Shown: positions 1 through 9,690, counted from the stretch's first letter. The stretch is 37,639 bases of DNA from an uncultured Colwellia sp. (GCA_913061475.1 CAJXUN010000043.1:1-37639); one strand, 5' to 3'. Translations and numbers: made by a program. The notes: a model not told the origin generated them from the letters alone.

Positions 1-41
1 GCTGCCAAGCACCATACGAGTTAAAAATAATGGAGGCGAAT

Positions 42-68
42 GTTATAGGATCATTACCACCATAGCAA
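42..68 (-). promoter_or_regulatory. possible leftward promoter at the window edge
   Basis: On the minus strand TATAAC (42-47) is followed by a GC-rich discriminator-like stretch (ATTCGCCTCC), with a weak TTGCTA (63-68) at a short 15-bp spacing. A divergent gene upstream of priA would fit, and in Escherichia coli that neighbour is rpmE. The gene itself lies outside the window, so this is a tentative reading. Confidence 0.25.
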
Positions 69-80
69 TAAAAATTGCTA
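63..80. repeat. perfect 7-bp inverted repeat
   Basis: TAGCAAT, an AAAA loop, then ATTGCTA form a perfect small palindrome in the region upstream of priA. It has no following T-run, so it does not look like a rho-independent terminator. It overlaps the possible leftward promoter and could be an operator or chance structure. Confidence 0.35.
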
Positions 81-139
81 GAAATTTAAGCAATAAATCA
101 CTTTATTACATAAATACACCCTAAGGCTAGTTTTCGGTC

Positions 140-167
140 TTGGCATTACGCCATTTAGCAGTAGAAT
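140..167 (+). promoter_or_regulatory. putative sigma-70 promoter of priA
   Basis: TTGGCA (140-145) and TAGAAT (162-167) are separated by 16 bp and each matches five of six consensus positions. Transcription would start near 174, giving only about 16 nt of leader before the priA ATG, with no visible Shine-Dalgarno sequence. Confidence 0.5.
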
Positions 168-189
168 ATGCTCAACATTTTATTTTTAT

Positions 190-2418
190 ATGGCAGTATT
201 TTTGGCGATAACTTCAACAGACATTTACGTGCAAGTTGCTATACCAGTTCCTATGCGCCAGTTATTTACTTACAAAGTTCCCGCTAAGTTAGCGACTAAA
301 GCGGTGCAGCTTGGTGAACGCGTTATTGTGCCGTTCGGCTCTCGCCAAGTTGTTGCTATTGTCCTGTCGATAGATGAAAGCACTGAATATGCGGTAGAAA
401 AAATAAAATCTGTGCTTAGTCGTGTCAATGACAGCTTCAGTTTTTCACCAGAACTACTGTCATTTATTCAACGCTGTAGTGATTATTATCATCACCCCAT
501 TGGCGATGTTTTCCAACAAGCATTACCGGTTTTACTGAGACAAATAAAACAGCCAGATTTAGCATTACCACAAATATGGCTAGCAAAAGAGCAGTTAGGC
601 GATGAAGTCTTGGCTGCCACCGCCAAGCGCTCGCCAAAACAAGCTGAGTTACTCGACTTTATTAAACAGCACCAGGGGGTGACTTGGTCTGAGCTATTAA
701 CCCTAGGTTTTAATAAAGCACAACTCAATGCGCTTGAGAAAAAACAACTTATTTATAGCGAAACTCGCGCGGCGACAGTATTTAAATGGCAAGACCAAGC
801 ACTGCAGTACGAGAACAGATTAGCGCTATCGGCTGAACAAGCCATTATTGTCGCGACCATGAAAGAAATGCAATCGCAGTTTTCCTGTCACTTAATTGAT
901 GGTATTACCGGTAGTGGTAAAACCGAAGTGTATTTACAGGCGATTGAACAAATATTGGCAAAAAATAAGCAAGTGTTGGTGTTAGTACCAGAAATAGGTC
1001 TGACACCACAAACCTTAAGCCGTTTCGAGCAACGTTTTAATGTCCCCATAAGCTTGCATCACTCGGGTTTGAATGACAAAGAGCGCTTACAAACTTGGTT
1101 AGAAGCTCAGCGCGGCACCGCTGCCATTGTTATTGGTACTCGCTCGGCTATCTTCACTCCACTACATGATTTAGGTCTGATCATTGTTGATGAAGAGCAC
1201 GATGCTTCATTTAAGCAGCAAGACAGTTTTCGCTATCACGCACGAGACATTGCTATTCTCAGGGCCAGACAACTTAATATTCCAATTATGCTTGGCAGTG
1301 CTACACCAAGCTTTGAGTCGCTACAAAATGCTTTAACGGGTAAATACCATTATCACCAATTACGAAAACGTGCCGGTAATGCTTCAACAGCAAAAATAAG
1401 TTTAATCGATGTTGCGCAGCAGCAAATGGAACATGGCCTCTCAGGCACGCTAAAGCAGGCGATTAAAAACACTCTAGCTCGCGGCGAGCAAGCGTTAATA
1501 TTTCTCAATCGCCGAGGTTATGCGCCAGCAATAAACTGCCAAGAGTGTCATTGGGTTGCCGGCTGCCAACGTTGTAATAAGCCTTACACCTTACATCAAG
1601 GCCAAGGGTTATTAATTTGCCATCATTGCGGCAGCCAGAAACGCATTCCGGCACAATGTCCGAGCTGTGGAAGTGTGCGAATAAAATCGTTAGGACAAGG
1701 GACTGAGCAACTAGAAGAAAGAATTAGCGCACTATTTCCTGATTATTCTACCGTAAGAATCGATCGTGATAGCACACGAAAAAAAGGTGCGTTAGCCAAG
1801 TTATTAACCGAAGTTGGCAATAAAGAACATCAATTACTTATTGGCACACAAATGCTCGCTAAAGGTCATCACTTTCCTGATGTTACCTTAGTGGCTGTAC
1901 TTGATGTTGATGGCGCTTTATTTAGCTATGATTTTCGCGCCGCCGAGCATATGGCGCAATTGTTAGTGCAAGTATCGGGTCGAGCAGGTCGAGCAAGTAA
2001 GCCGGGTAAGGTCATGGTACAAAGTAACTTCCCTGATCATCCTTTGCTACAAGATTTGATTCATAATGGCTATCAACACTTTGCCAAACAAGCACTCATT
2101 GAACGCCAACAAGCCTTGTTACCCCCATTCAGCTTTCAAGCATTATTTAGGGCCGAAGCCAACTACCCTTCCTACCCTGAAAAATTTTTACGTGCGATGA
2201 CCGAAGTGCCATTTGACGGTTGTCAATTTGCAGGGCCGGTACCTGCAGCCATGGAGAAAAAAGCAGGGAAATTCCGTTTTCATTTAATTTTACAAGCTAA
2301 ATCTCGAAAACAACTACATCAAGCGGTATATAAGCTCATCCATAATAGCGCAACGAACGAATGGCATTCAAAAGTGCGTTGGTCTATTGATATCGACCCC
2401 GTAGATTTAAGTTGGTAA
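190..2418 (+). CDS. priA: primosomal protein N' (replication restart helicase PriA)
   Basis: PriA is a 3'-to-5' superfamily 2 DNA helicase that recognises stalled forks and D-loops and loads the replicative helicase through PriB/DnaT. The 742-residue length is normal. Visible are the N-terminal 3'-DNA-binding start (VAIPVP), Walker A GITGSGKT (238-245), the DEEH Walker B box (334-337), and a zinc region with paired cysteines (CQEC, CQRC, CHHC, CPSC) around residues 450-500. The C-terminal helicase motifs QVSGRAGRA and GTQMLAKGHHFP follow. No clear Shine-Dalgarno precedes the ATG. A GTG at 229 would give an N terminus closer in length to E. coli PriA, so the start is uncertain by about 13 residues. 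ftsN follows after 122 bp. Confidence 0.97.
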   Translation: MAVFLAITSTDIYVQVAIPVPMRQLFTYKVPAKLATKAVQLGERVIVPFGSRQVVAIVLSIDESTEYAVEKIKSVLSRVNDSFSFSPELLSFIQRCSDYYHHPIGDVFQQALPVLLRQIKQPDLALPQIWLAKEQLGDEVLAATAKRSPKQAELLDFIKQHQGVTWSELLTLGFNKAQLNALEKKQLIYSETRAATVFKWQDQALQYENRLALSAEQAIIVATMKEMQSQFSCHLIDGITGSGKTEVYLQAIEQILAKNKQVLVLVPEIGLTPQTLSRFEQRFNVPISLHHSGLNDKERLQTWLEAQRGTAAIVIGTRSAIFTPLHDLGLIIVDEEHDASFKQQDSFRYHARDIAILRARQLNIPIMLGSATPSFESLQNALTGKYHYHQLRKRAGNASTAKISLIDVAQQQMEHGLSGTLKQAIKNTLARGEQALIFLNRRGYAPAINCQECHWVAGCQRCNKPYTLHQGQGLLICHHCGSQKRIPAQCPSCGSVRIKSLGQGTEQLEERISALFPDYSTVRIDRDSTRKKGALAKLLTEVGNKEHQLLIGTQMLAKGHHFPDVTLVAVLDVDGALFSYDFRAAEHMAQLLVQVSGRAGRASKPGKVMVQSNFPDHPLLQDLIHNGYQHFAKQALIERQQALLPPFSFQALFRAEANYPSYPEKFLRAMTEVPFDGCQFAGPVPAAMEKKAGKFRFHLILQAKSRKQLHQAVYKLIHNSATNEWHSKVRWSIDIDPVDLSW

Positions 2419-2503
2419 GCTTGGGTTTATTGAGCAACGAGGCCTCAAACAAGTTTATTTACAAGTTAATCAACTCAATGAGTGATATTTCTTTACCAGT
2501 TGG

Positions 2504-2533
2504 TTAGAATTGGCGAAAGTCTTCTGGTATAAA
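2504..2533 (+). promoter_or_regulatory. putative ftsN promoter, possibly giving a leaderless transcript
   Basis: TTAGAA (2504-2509) and TATAAA (2528-2533) are 18 bp apart. The ATG of ftsN at 2541 lies only 7 nt after the -10 box, about where transcription would begin. No Shine-Dalgarno is present before the ATG. A promoter inside priA could also transcribe ftsN. Confidence 0.35.
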
Positions 2534-2540
2534 GTTTTTC

Positions 2541-3092
2541 ATGGCACATCAAGATTACGTTTCCCGCTCTCGAGCAAAGAACAAAAAACAAAGTCCTTAC
2601 AAGAAAAATGCTGAGCCTACTCAAGGCACCTCTTTGAAAGTAAAGCTAATTGTTGCTTTTCTCGTTGTCGCTTTGCCAAGTTTTGGCTATATGCTCTGGA
2701 GTATTAAAGACAAGCAACCTGAAGTCATCGTAGCACCTAAAGTCCTTAAAGTTAAAAAAGCAAACGACCTACCTGAACTGCCGGAAGAGAAGTGGACCTA
2801 CGTTGATGAGCTAAAAAGCAAAGAAGTTGAAGTTGGTGAGTACGAAGTTAAAGACAAAGGCCCCTATAAAATGCAATGTGGCTCGTTTAAAACCCGTAAA
2901 CAAGCCGAGTCGTTAAAAGCAAAAATCGCTTTTACCGGTTTAGTTGCGCAGGTAAGTAAATCTGTTGGCACGTCAGCAACTTGGTATAAAGTCTACTTAG
3001 GACCTTACGCGAAAAAACGCACAGCGGAAAAGGACAAACATAAACTAAAAAACAATTCCGTACACGGCTGTAAAATTTGGGGCTGGAATTAG
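2541..3092 (+). CDS. ftsN: cell division protein FtsN (SPOR domain)
   Basis: FtsN is a bitopic inner-membrane divisome protein that triggers septal peptidoglycan synthesis. The 183-residue product has a basic cytoplasmic tail starting MAHQDYVSRSR, resembling the E. coli FtsN start and supporting this ATG. One membrane segment lies at about 34-55 (LIVAFLVVALPSFGYML). A short periplasmic linker carries a WTYVDEL segment. A C-terminal SPOR domain (about 108-182) binds denuded glycan strands. Two cysteines in the SPOR domain (MQCGSF and GCKIW) match the conserved disulfide pair of E. coli FtsN. It is much shorter than E. coli FtsN (319 residues) because the linker is reduced. Its position between priA and hslVU matches the usual gammaproteobacterial order, but no cytR lies here. 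Confidence 0.93.
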   Translation: MAHQDYVSRSRAKNKKQSPYKKNAEPTQGTSLKVKLIVAFLVVALPSFGYMLWSIKDKQPEVIVAPKVLKVKKANDLPELPEEKWTYVDELKSKEVEVGEYEVKDKGPYKMQCGSFKTRKQAESLKAKIAFTGLVAQVSKSVGTSATWYKVYLGPYAKKRTAEKDKHKLKNNSVHGCKIWGWN

Positions 3093-3110
3093 CTCTACGT
3101 CAACACACAT

Positions 3111-3144
3111 GCCCTGTTGCATCTTTCGACTCCAGGGCTTTTTT
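3111..3144 (+). terminator. rho-independent terminator after ftsN
   Basis: GCCCTG (3111-3116) pairs with CAGGGC (3133-3138) across a 16-nt loop and is followed directly by six T. It separates ftsN from the heat-shock-like hslV promoter. Confidence 0.75.
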
Positions 3145-3189
3145 AATGCTTTTCTTGCAGAAAAAAAATTATAAATTCATCTTACCTCC

Positions 3190-3216
3190 CTTGAAAAAGC
3201 CCAGGCGACCCCTTAT
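3190..3216 (+). promoter_or_regulatory. sigma-32 (heat-shock) type promoter of hslVU
   Basis: CTTGAA (3190-3195) and CCCCTTAT (3209-3216) are separated by 13 bp. They closely match the RpoH consensus CTTGAA-N13-17-CCCCATnT. hslVU is a classical heat-shock operon in E. coli, so the match agrees with the gene content. The start would fall near 3223, about 50 nt before hslV. Confidence 0.75.
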
Positions 3217-3272
3217 CTAATCTACATTAGACAAGCCGACTCTCCCTGTTGGCAATATAGAAGAGGTTAATT

Positions 3273-3791
3273 GTGACTACTATTGTTTCAGTCAGACGTA
3301 ATGGCAAAGTTGCCATTGGTGGTGATGGTCAAGTTTCCCTTGGCAACACAGTAATGAAAGGCAATGCACGCAAAGTGCGTCGTTTATATAATGGCAAAGT
3401 ATTAGCGGGTTTTGCCGGCGGCACTGCTGATGCATTTACTTTATTCGAACGTTTTGAAAGTAAGTTAGAAATGCACCAAGGTCATCTCACTAAAGCTGCA
3501 GTTGAATTAGCAAAAGATTGGCGCAGCGATCGCGCCTTAAGAAAACTCGAAGCTTTATTGGCCGTCGCCGATGAAACGGCTTCCTTGATCATTACCGGTA
3601 ATGGTGATGTTGTGCAACCTGAGCATGATCTTATTGCCATTGGTAGTGGTGGTAACTTTGCCCAATCTGCGGCGACAGCATTACTGGAAAACACCGAACT
3701 TTCTGCAAAAGAAATTGTTGAAAAATCATTAAAAATTGCTGGTGATATTTGTGTATTTACCAATCAACAACACGTGATTGATGAACTATAA
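3273..3791 (+). CDS. hslV: ATP-dependent protease proteolytic subunit HslV
   Basis: HslV (ClpQ) is the threonine-protease dodecamer of the HslUV chaperone-protease and degrades unfolded or regulatory proteins in the cytoplasm. The 172-residue product starts with GTG. An AGAGG Shine-Dalgarno (3262-3266) supports this start. After methionine removal the N terminus [10 protein letters not shown] exposes the catalytic threonine. The sequence follows the family along its length ([43 protein letters not shown]). hslU follows 22 bp later, so the two are clearly one operon, most likely driven by the sigma-32-like promoter at 3190-3216. Confidence 0.98.
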   Translation: MTTIVSVRRNGKVAIGGDGQVSLGNTVMKGNARKVRRLYNGKVLAGFAGGTADAFTLFERFESKLEMHQGHLTKAAVELAKDWRSDRALRKLEALLAVADETASLIITGNGDVVQPEHDLIAIGSGGNFAQSAATALLENTELSAKEIVEKSLKIAGDICVFTNQQHVIDEL

Positions 3792-3813
3792 CCGCCATTT
3801 GTAAGGAATTAAT

Positions 3814-5142
3814 ATGTCAAATATGACACCACGTGAAATAGTTCACGAACTCGACAGCCATATTGTCGGCCAAAGCGATGCCAAACGCGCTGTCGCAATA
3901 GCACTTAGAAATCGCTGGCGTAGAATGCAACTTAATGATGAGTTGCGCGCAGAAGTTACCCCTAAAAACATTTTAATGATTGGTCCAACGGGTGTCGGTA
4001 AAACAGAAATTGCCCGACGTTTAGCTAAACTCGCCAATGCGCCATTTATTAAAGTAGAAGCGACTAAGTTCACGGAAGTGGGCTATGTCGGTAAAGAAGT
4101 CGAAACCATTATCCGTGATCTGGCGGATATGGCCATTAAAATGACCAAAGAGCAGGAAATGGCACGTGTTAAACACTTAGCAGAAGAAGCTGCCGAAGAA
4201 CGTATTTTGGATGTATTACTGCCTCCAGCACGTGATGGTTTTGGTAACGATGAACAACCAGAAAACAATACTACTCGCCAAGTATTTCGTAAAAAATTAC
4301 GTGAAGGCCAGCTCGACGACAAAGAAATTGAACTCGATTTAGCGGCCCCACAAGTTGGCGTTGAAATCATGGCACCTCCGGGTATGGAAGACATGACTTC
4401 ACAACTACAAAACATGTTCCAAAACATGTCGAGTGAGAAAACAAAAAAACGTAAGCTGAAAATCAAAGATGCTTTTAAGGCATTGCAAGAAGAAGAAGCG
4501 GCGAAAATTGTTAACCAAGATGACATCAAAGAAAAAGCCATTTACGCTGTTGAGCAAAACGGTATCGTATTTATTGATGAAATTGACAAAATTTGTAAAC
4601 GTGGCGATAGCTCAGGTCCAGACGTTTCAAGAGAAGGTGTTCAACGTGACTTACTACCTTTAGTTGAAGGCTCTACGGTTAGCACGAAGCACGGCATGAT
4701 CAAAACTGACCATATCCTGTTTATTGCTTCTGGTGCTTTTCAAATGGCAAAACCATCTGATTTAATCCCAGAATTACAAGGTCGCTTACCTATCCGCGTC
4801 GAGCTAAAAGCATTAACCACTGATGATTTTGTTCGTATATTAACCGAGCCTAATGCCTCATTGACTGAACAATACATTGCCTTGTTAGCCACCGAAGGTG
4901 TCGATATTTCATTTAGTGAAGATGGCATTCAAGCCATTGCTAATGCCGCATGGCAAGTCAACGAAAGCACAGAGAATATTGGCGCTCGTCGTTTACATAC
5001 GATGATGGAACGCCTTATCGAAGAGCTTTCATTTACCGCCAATGATCGCGCTGGTGAAAGTATCGTTATTAACGCTGAGTTTGTTGCAGACATCTTGTCT
5101 GAATTAGTGAAAGATGAAGATCTAAGCCGCTTTATTTTATAG
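3814..5142 (+). CDS. hslU: ATP-dependent protease ATPase subunit HslU
   Basis: HslU (ClpY) is the AAA+ unfoldase hexamer that feeds substrates into HslV. The 442 residues match the family length. Walker A is GPTGVGKT (57-64), Walker B is VFIDEID (252-258). The insertion I-domain lies between them (about 110-240, rich in charged residues), and sensor/arginine regions follow ([18 protein letters not shown]). The extreme C terminus DEDLSRFIL is the conserved tail that inserts into HslV to activate it. An AAGGAA Shine-Dalgarno lies before the ATG. The DUF971 gene follows within 25 bp and is probably cotranscribed. Confidence 0.98.
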   Translation: MSNMTPREIVHELDSHIVGQSDAKRAVAIALRNRWRRMQLNDELRAEVTPKNILMIGPTGVGKTEIARRLAKLANAPFIKVEATKFTEVGYVGKEVETIIRDLADMAIKMTKEQEMARVKHLAEEAAEERILDVLLPPARDGFGNDEQPENNTTRQVFRKKLREGQLDDKEIELDLAAPQVGVEIMAPPGMEDMTSQLQNMFQNMSSEKTKKRKLKIKDAFKALQEEEAAKIVNQDDIKEKAIYAVEQNGIVFIDEIDKICKRGDSSGPDVSREGVQRDLLPLVEGSTVSTKHGMIKTDHILFIASGAFQMAKPSDLIPELQGRLPIRVELKALTTDDFVRILTEPNASLTEQYIALLATEGVDISFSEDGIQAIANAAWQVNESTENIGARRLHTMMERLIEELSFTANDRAGESIVINAEFVADILSELVKDEDLSRFIL

Positions 5143-5164
5143 CACGATGAACCTTGGAGTAAGC

Positions 5165-5551
5165 ATGAGTAATATTAAACGCTTTGTCATCAACAAAGCG
5201 ACTGCAAACTTATCGATATTTGATGAAAATGGCGAGCAAGACAGCAGCAAAGTCACTAAGTTAAGCTTTGAATATTTACGTGTATTTGCTCCAACTGATG
5301 ACAAAGGTCAGCCGATAAGCTCGCCGCCAAAAGTATTTCATAAAAAACAAGTACAACTATTAAAAATAGAGTCGGTAGCTAAACACGGCTATCGCTTTAT
5401 TTTTGATGATAACCATAGCAACATCTATAGTGACGATTATCTAAAGTTACTAGCAACAGAATACCAACACCGCTGGCAACACTATATAGAACATACAGGC
5501 AAAGCAATCAATAGCCGAGAAGCAACGATAGAAATTAAAGAACTTAAGTAG
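5165..5551 (+). CDS. DUF971 / gamma-butyrobetaine hydroxylase-like N-terminal domain protein
   Basis: This small protein (128 residues) has the DUF971 fold, which is also the N-terminal domain of eukaryotic gamma-butyrobetaine hydroxylases. Typical elements are LSFEYLRVFAPTDD near the start, VFHKKQVQLLKIESVAKHGYRFIFDD, and NIYSDDYLKLLATEYQHRWQHYIE. I chose the ATG at 5165 because GGAG (5156-5159) sits 5 nt upstream; an in-frame ATG at 5147 lacks such a site. DUF971 genes commonly lie beside hslVU in gammaproteobacteria, but I know of no settled function for the bacterial stand-alone form. Roles in metal-cofactor or protease biology would be guesses. Confidence 0.85.
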   Translation: MSNIKRFVINKATANLSIFDENGEQDSSKVTKLSFEYLRVFAPTDDKGQPISSPPKVFHKKQVQLLKIESVAKHGYRFIFDDNHSNIYSDDYLKLLATEYQHRWQHYIEHTGKAINSREATIEIKELK

Positions 5552-5638
5552 TAAACGCTAAGTGCTTTAACAACCACCTGAAGATATACTTTAGGGTCTC
5601 TAGTATCCCTACGTGGCCTATATTTAGACTACACCCGA

Positions 5639-7498
5639 TTAAACAGTAAATTGGCTCACTTCATCGTGAAGTACTCTAGCTTGCTCTGACACCTCTTCAC
5701 TCATCTGGGCATTATGCCTTGCTGTCACACCAGATTGCTCCGCTACATCTCGTATAGTTACAACATGTATATTAACTTCTGATGCAACCGTACTTTGCTG
5801 ATGAATAGCGGTGGCAATGGCGGTACTCATTTCCATAATAGCAGTAACATCATTGGTGATTTTTTCCAGCATTGCACCAGCACTACTTGCCTTATCTGCA
5901 CTTTCTTTACCTTGGCTTCGACATACCGCCATATGATTGACAATATCTTTAGTACGCGTTTGCAAAGAACCGATAATAGCTTCTATTTCTTGCGTTGACT
6001 CTTGAGTACGACTAGCAAGTGTACGCACTTCATCAGCCACAACAGCAAACCCCCGGCCTTGTTCACCAGCTCTGGCAGCCTCTATTGCGGCATTTAACGC
6101 GAGTAAATTTGTTTGCTCCGCAATACCGCGTATAACATCAAGTACTGAACCTATAGTGTCACTATCTTTTGCAAGTGCATGCACAACAACCTCTGAATCA
6201 GATAGCTTGTCAGATAATTCATCAATACAGCTGATGGTTTGTGCCACGCCGGCTTTACCTTCAGTGGCATTTTTATTCGTACTTTCAGCCTTGCTCGCCG
6301 CTTCATGGGTATTATTGCCAATTTCTTCAACAGTGGCTACCATTTCGGTCACTGCGGTTGCCACTAAGTCTGTTTGCTGAATTTGGCTGTCAACACCTTC
6401 AATCGAGGTATGAATGTTCTCTGACAAAGAATGTGTTGCCGTGTTTAATGTACCTACTGACTGGTTGACTCGCACAATCAACTGCTTAAAGCTATCTAAC
6501 ATTTGATTAAATATTTGAGCCATTTCACCAATTTCATCGTTATTATCCATTTCGACTCGAATTGATAAATTTTGGCTATCAGCCACTTGCTTCATCACGT
6601 TGTTTAACTTATTAATGCGCGACAATACACTGCGAGAAACGGTCAATGCAATTAGCATGGCTAAAACTAAAACAATGGCAAATACTGAATAGGCAATTAA
6701 ATTTACCAATTGGGTATGCTCAACTACATTCTCTTTACTGACTTTAATCACAGTAGCCATCATTTTGTCGACTTTATGAACAGCCGCACGCATATCGCCT
6801 TGAATACCGCTATTGGCATCAAAACCAAGCAGCTTTTGCGCCTCGACTAAGTTAGAAAAACCTTGTTTATAACTCTTAATATTAACTAGGACCTGTTTTT
6901 TTACGCTAGCGGTTAGTGTACTTTCTTCAACATGTTGAGAGAATTTATTTGCAATTTCTTGCCAACGGACAAAATACTTTTCATCTAAACGCAACATGAA
7001 ATCTTTTTCATTACGGCGCAGCTGCAACATATCACTGAGCAGTTTATAATCTGCTCCCTCTAGCAATTTTTCAACGCCGTGCACTGCCTTTCTTAGCTCG
7101 CCATATAAGCCATCTTTCGCGTGCAAACCTATTTGTTGCTGGGCAGTAACAAATTGATGAAAAAAGTCATTATAATTATTTAACACTGTGGTTAACTCAG
7201 ATAATACAGTAACATCATTATCCATTTCGCTAAATGCCGTAGACATTCGTTCAACATCCATTTGTAATGCTTCAAAGTTATGCTCAAATGTTGCCAAATA
7301 TTTTAAATCTTTGCGGGCCATAAAATCTTTTTCATCGCGACGTAATTGCAATACCGAACTTTCGATATTACCAATTAACCTAGCCATTTGGACATCACGT
7401 TGAAGGGAATTAACTGAATAGTTGATCAATCCAAGCATAATTAACATGGCGATGGCAACAATGCCGGCGTTGGCAAGAAGTTTGTGCTTAATTAGCAT
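5639..7498 (-). CDS. methyl-accepting chemotaxis protein with helical bimodular (HBM) sensor
   Basis: This 619-residue inner-membrane chemoreceptor has membrane segments at about 10-28 and 266-287. Between them is a large periplasmic sensor with two matching halves: LRRDEKDFM (52-60) recurs as LRRNEKDFM (160-168), and [12 protein letters not shown] (about 133-144) recurs as [12 protein letters not shown] (about 234-245). This duplicated four-helix layout is the HBM family, known from Pseudomonas McpS, which senses organic acids. A HAMP domain (about 289-341) follows. The cytoplasmic signalling hairpin has the conserved tip [32 protein letters not shown]. No CheR-binding pentapeptide is visible at the C terminus. 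The ligand cannot be read from the sequence. The gene stands alone, convergent with the DUF971 gene. Confidence 0.93.
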   Translation of the reverse strand: MLIKHKLLANAGIVAIAMLIMLGLINYSVNSLQRDVQMARLIGNIESSVLQLRRDEKDFMARKDLKYLATFEHNFEALQMDVERMSTAFSEMDNDVTVLSELTTVLNNYNDFFHQFVTAQQQIGLHAKDGLYGELRKAVHGVEKLLEGADYKLLSDMLQLRRNEKDFMLRLDEKYFVRWQEIANKFSQHVEESTLTASVKKQVLVNIKSYKQGFSNLVEAQKLLGFDANSGIQGDMRAAVHKVDKMMATVIKVSKENVVEHTQLVNLIAYSVFAIVLVLAMLIALTVSRSVLSRINKLNNVMKQVADSQNLSIRVEMDNNDEIGEMAQIFNQMLDSFKQLIVRVNQSVGTLNTATHSLSENIHTSIEGVDSQIQQTDLVATAVTEMVATVEEIGNNTHEAASKAESTNKNATEGKAGVAQTISCIDELSDKLSDSEVVVHALAKDSDTIGSVLDVIRGIAEQTNLLALNAAIEAARAGEQGRGFAVVADEVRTLASRTQESTQEIEAIIGSLQTRTKDIVNHMAVCRSQGKESADKASSAGAMLEKITNDVTAIMEMSTAIATAIHQQSTVASEVNIHVVTIRDVAEQSGVTARHNAQMSEEVSEQARVLHDEVSQFTV

Positions 7499-7577
7499 AC
7501 GACACTTAACTCGAGGTAAATTGAATAATATTTTGAGTATAGTCGAACTAAAAATATTGCAATAATTTCAACTAAAT

Positions 7578-9578
7578 TTATTTACGTTTTAAGTACTTGG
7601 TAAATTCTTCTTCGCTAATCGGCTTGCTGATAAAGTACCCTTGCACCGCATCACAGCCAATATTTCGCAATAATTGTAACTGCTCTTGAGTTTCAACACC
7701 TTCAGCTAGTACTCGTTTACCTAAGCCGTGAGATAATTCAACCATGGTTTTCACGATCGTTAAATCAGAGTCGTTGGATGCGACATCTTGAATAAAGCTT
7801 CGATCTATTTTTATTTTATCTATCGGTAGTTTACGCAAATAAGCTAACGAGGAATAACCGGTACCAAAATCATCAATCGATACTTTAATACCCATATTTT
7901 GCAGTACAATAATCGTTTTCATCACCAGTTCAATATCAGTGATAACAACATTTTCCGTGACTTCTAATTCCAGATAAATAGGTGGAATTTCATACTTCAT
8001 TAATAACTTTTGAATGTTACTTACAAAGTTGTGTGCTTGAAATTCAACCGCAGTTATATTGATAGCCAACGGTACACGACGTTTATAGGTTAGATACCAT
8101 TTAGCGATAGTTTGGCAGGTTTTCTCCAAAACATAGTTATCAAGTTCACTGTATAAATTTAACGCGGCTATATCGTCAAAGAACTCGCCTGGCGCTAGCA
8201 AGCCTTTTTCTGGGTGCTGCCAACGTACCAAGACCTCAGCGCCTTCTAAACGATTACTTTTCAGATTCAATTGCGGTTGAAAATGTAAAATAAATTCTTC
8301 ATTAGCGATAGCACTACGAATTTCTTTTTCCATTGCTAATAAGTGTCGCCCTTGAGATTGCATCCCTAATTCAAATTTAACCGTTTGAATGTTATGACTT
8401 TCAGCTTGAAATAACGCTAAGTTCGCTTTTTGTAATAAGTCATCGGCATTATCAGCGTCGGTAGGAAAATCACAATAGCCAACACTGCACTGCAAGTGCA
8501 CTTCTTGTTGCGCCACTTGGTAAGGACGAGCGATAAGCGCATGTAAATGCTCCGACGCCGTTAATTGCTGCTGCTCACTGATATAGTCGATAACATACAT
8601 AAATGAGTCACCACTTAAACGCCCGACCACTTTAGGCTTAAGCAAACTGTGATTAAGTCGGCTCGCTATTTCACCTAAAATCAAATCCCCTACTTTTAAG
8701 CCGTAGGTATCATTAACAAACTTAAAACGTTTAATATCCAACAAATAAACACAAAGCTTTTGTGATTTAGCTTGCGCAATATGCATTTCGTTAGTTAACT
8801 TTTCAAGTACCTGCTCACGGTTCAAAACCCCCGTTAAAGAGTCGTGTTTGCCTAAATATTTTGCACGATTAATCGCTGTTGAGGCAACATTTCTTTCCGC
8901 ACCTTGCATCCATATCAAAATAATGAAACCTAAAATTGTATTAATACCCATATCGATATATATCAAGCAATCCGTTAGGTAGCGGAACCAGTCTTCAGTT
9001 AGCGAAACAATTGAGGCGAACGAGTAGGCAACAAAACGACCGCCCACTAAAATACAATAAGCCAATAAAACTCGACCTGAGAAGTGATCAACATTAGCTG
9101 AGTATAAGTAGAATGCGGCGGCAATAAACCCACAGCCAAAAATAAAAGCCGCTAAACTTTCTCGTAAATAGAAACGATTAAAAACACTATGACTATCAAA
9201 CCCATACATTAACGTCGCAGTAACACCAAGGGCAACTGCTAATCCAACGCCAATAAACAAAACATTGGGGGCTATTTTTTCTTGCTTAGTGGCGCTATAA
9301 ATACCAAACATCAAGCACAAAAAGTGTAAGTAATTACTGACCTGCTGCACTAGTGTGATTGAGACATCAATGAAACTACCCACTTCTTCATCATTAAATA
9401 TACTTTGACAAGCAAGCGCTAATTGATTCACCGCCAATGCTGATAAACTCAGCATCCAAAATTTTACATACTGACGACCAAGACCGCGATAATAGGCAAG
9501 AAGAAATAAAGCAAGAATACTAAAAATAAGAGTTTCTGTAGAATAAATTAAGCTCTGGGTAAATGCCCGTTCAGCCAT
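7578..9578 (-). CDS. membrane GGDEF/EAL protein, probable c-di-GMP phosphodiesterase
   Basis: This 666-residue protein has about seven to eight hydrophobic segments in residues 10-225, then a GGDEF-like domain (about 240-400) and an EAL domain (about 415-660). The GGDEF signature is degenerate (SGDSF, 322-326), so cyclase activity is unlikely. The EAL domain keeps the residues expected for metal binding and catalysis: EVLVR (448-452), the INIT asparagine (near 508), E540, the DDFGTGYSSL aspartates (570-571), K591, E627/E630 in AEGVE, and Q647. It therefore probably hydrolyses c-di-GMP in response to a membrane or ligand signal, with the degenerate GGDEF as a possible GTP-binding regulator. 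The gene is divergent from rraA. The substrate and stimulus are inferred. Confidence 0.9.
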   Translation of the reverse strand: MAERAFTQSLIYSTETLIFSILALFLLAYYRGLGRQYVKFWMLSLSALAVNQLALACQSIFNDEEVGSFIDVSITLVQQVSNYLHFLCLMFGIYSATKQEKIAPNVLFIGVGLAVALGVTATLMYGFDSHSVFNRFYLRESLAAFIFGCGFIAAAFYLYSANVDHFSGRVLLAYCILVGGRFVAYSFASIVSLTEDWFRYLTDCLIYIDMGINTILGFIILIWMQGAERNVASTAINRAKYLGKHDSLTGVLNREQVLEKLTNEMHIAQAKSQKLCVYLLDIKRFKFVNDTYGLKVGDLILGEIASRLNHSLLKPKVVGRLSGDSFMYVIDYISEQQQLTASEHLHALIARPYQVAQQEVHLQCSVGYCDFPTDADNADDLLQKANLALFQAESHNIQTVKFELGMQSQGRHLLAMEKEIRSAIANEEFILHFQPQLNLKSNRLEGAEVLVRWQHPEKGLLAPGEFFDDIAALNLYSELDNYVLEKTCQTIAKWYLTYKRRVPLAINITAVEFQAHNFVSNIQKLLMKYEIPPIYLELEVTENVVITDIELVMKTIIVLQNMGIKVSIDDFGTGYSSLAYLRKLPIDKIKIDRSFIQDVASNDSDLTIVKTMVELSHGLGKRVLAEGVETQEQLQLLRNIGCDAVQGYFISKPISEEEFTKYLKRK

Positions 9579-9690
9579 AAATATAACTCTTAAAGGAAAG
9601 TGATGGGCTATTATTAAATAATGTTTTTTGTCGAATTACAAGCAGCAGTTTGCCAAGCATTTATTTAACAACTATAGCGGCTTAGCTGTT

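Noticed and set aside
4083-4541. 152-codon open frame antisense to hslU
   Set aside because: It is the complement of a strongly conserved AAA+ gene, has a serine-rich low-complexity translation, and has no ribosome site.
5147-5164. Upstream ATG for the DUF971 gene
   Set aside because: No ribosome site is seen before it. GGAG at 5156-5159 fits the ATG at 5165 instead.
5552-5638. Possible terminator between the DUF971 gene and the chemoreceptor gene
   Set aside because: AGGG and CCCT are close together but form only a 4-bp stem without a T-run, too weak to call.
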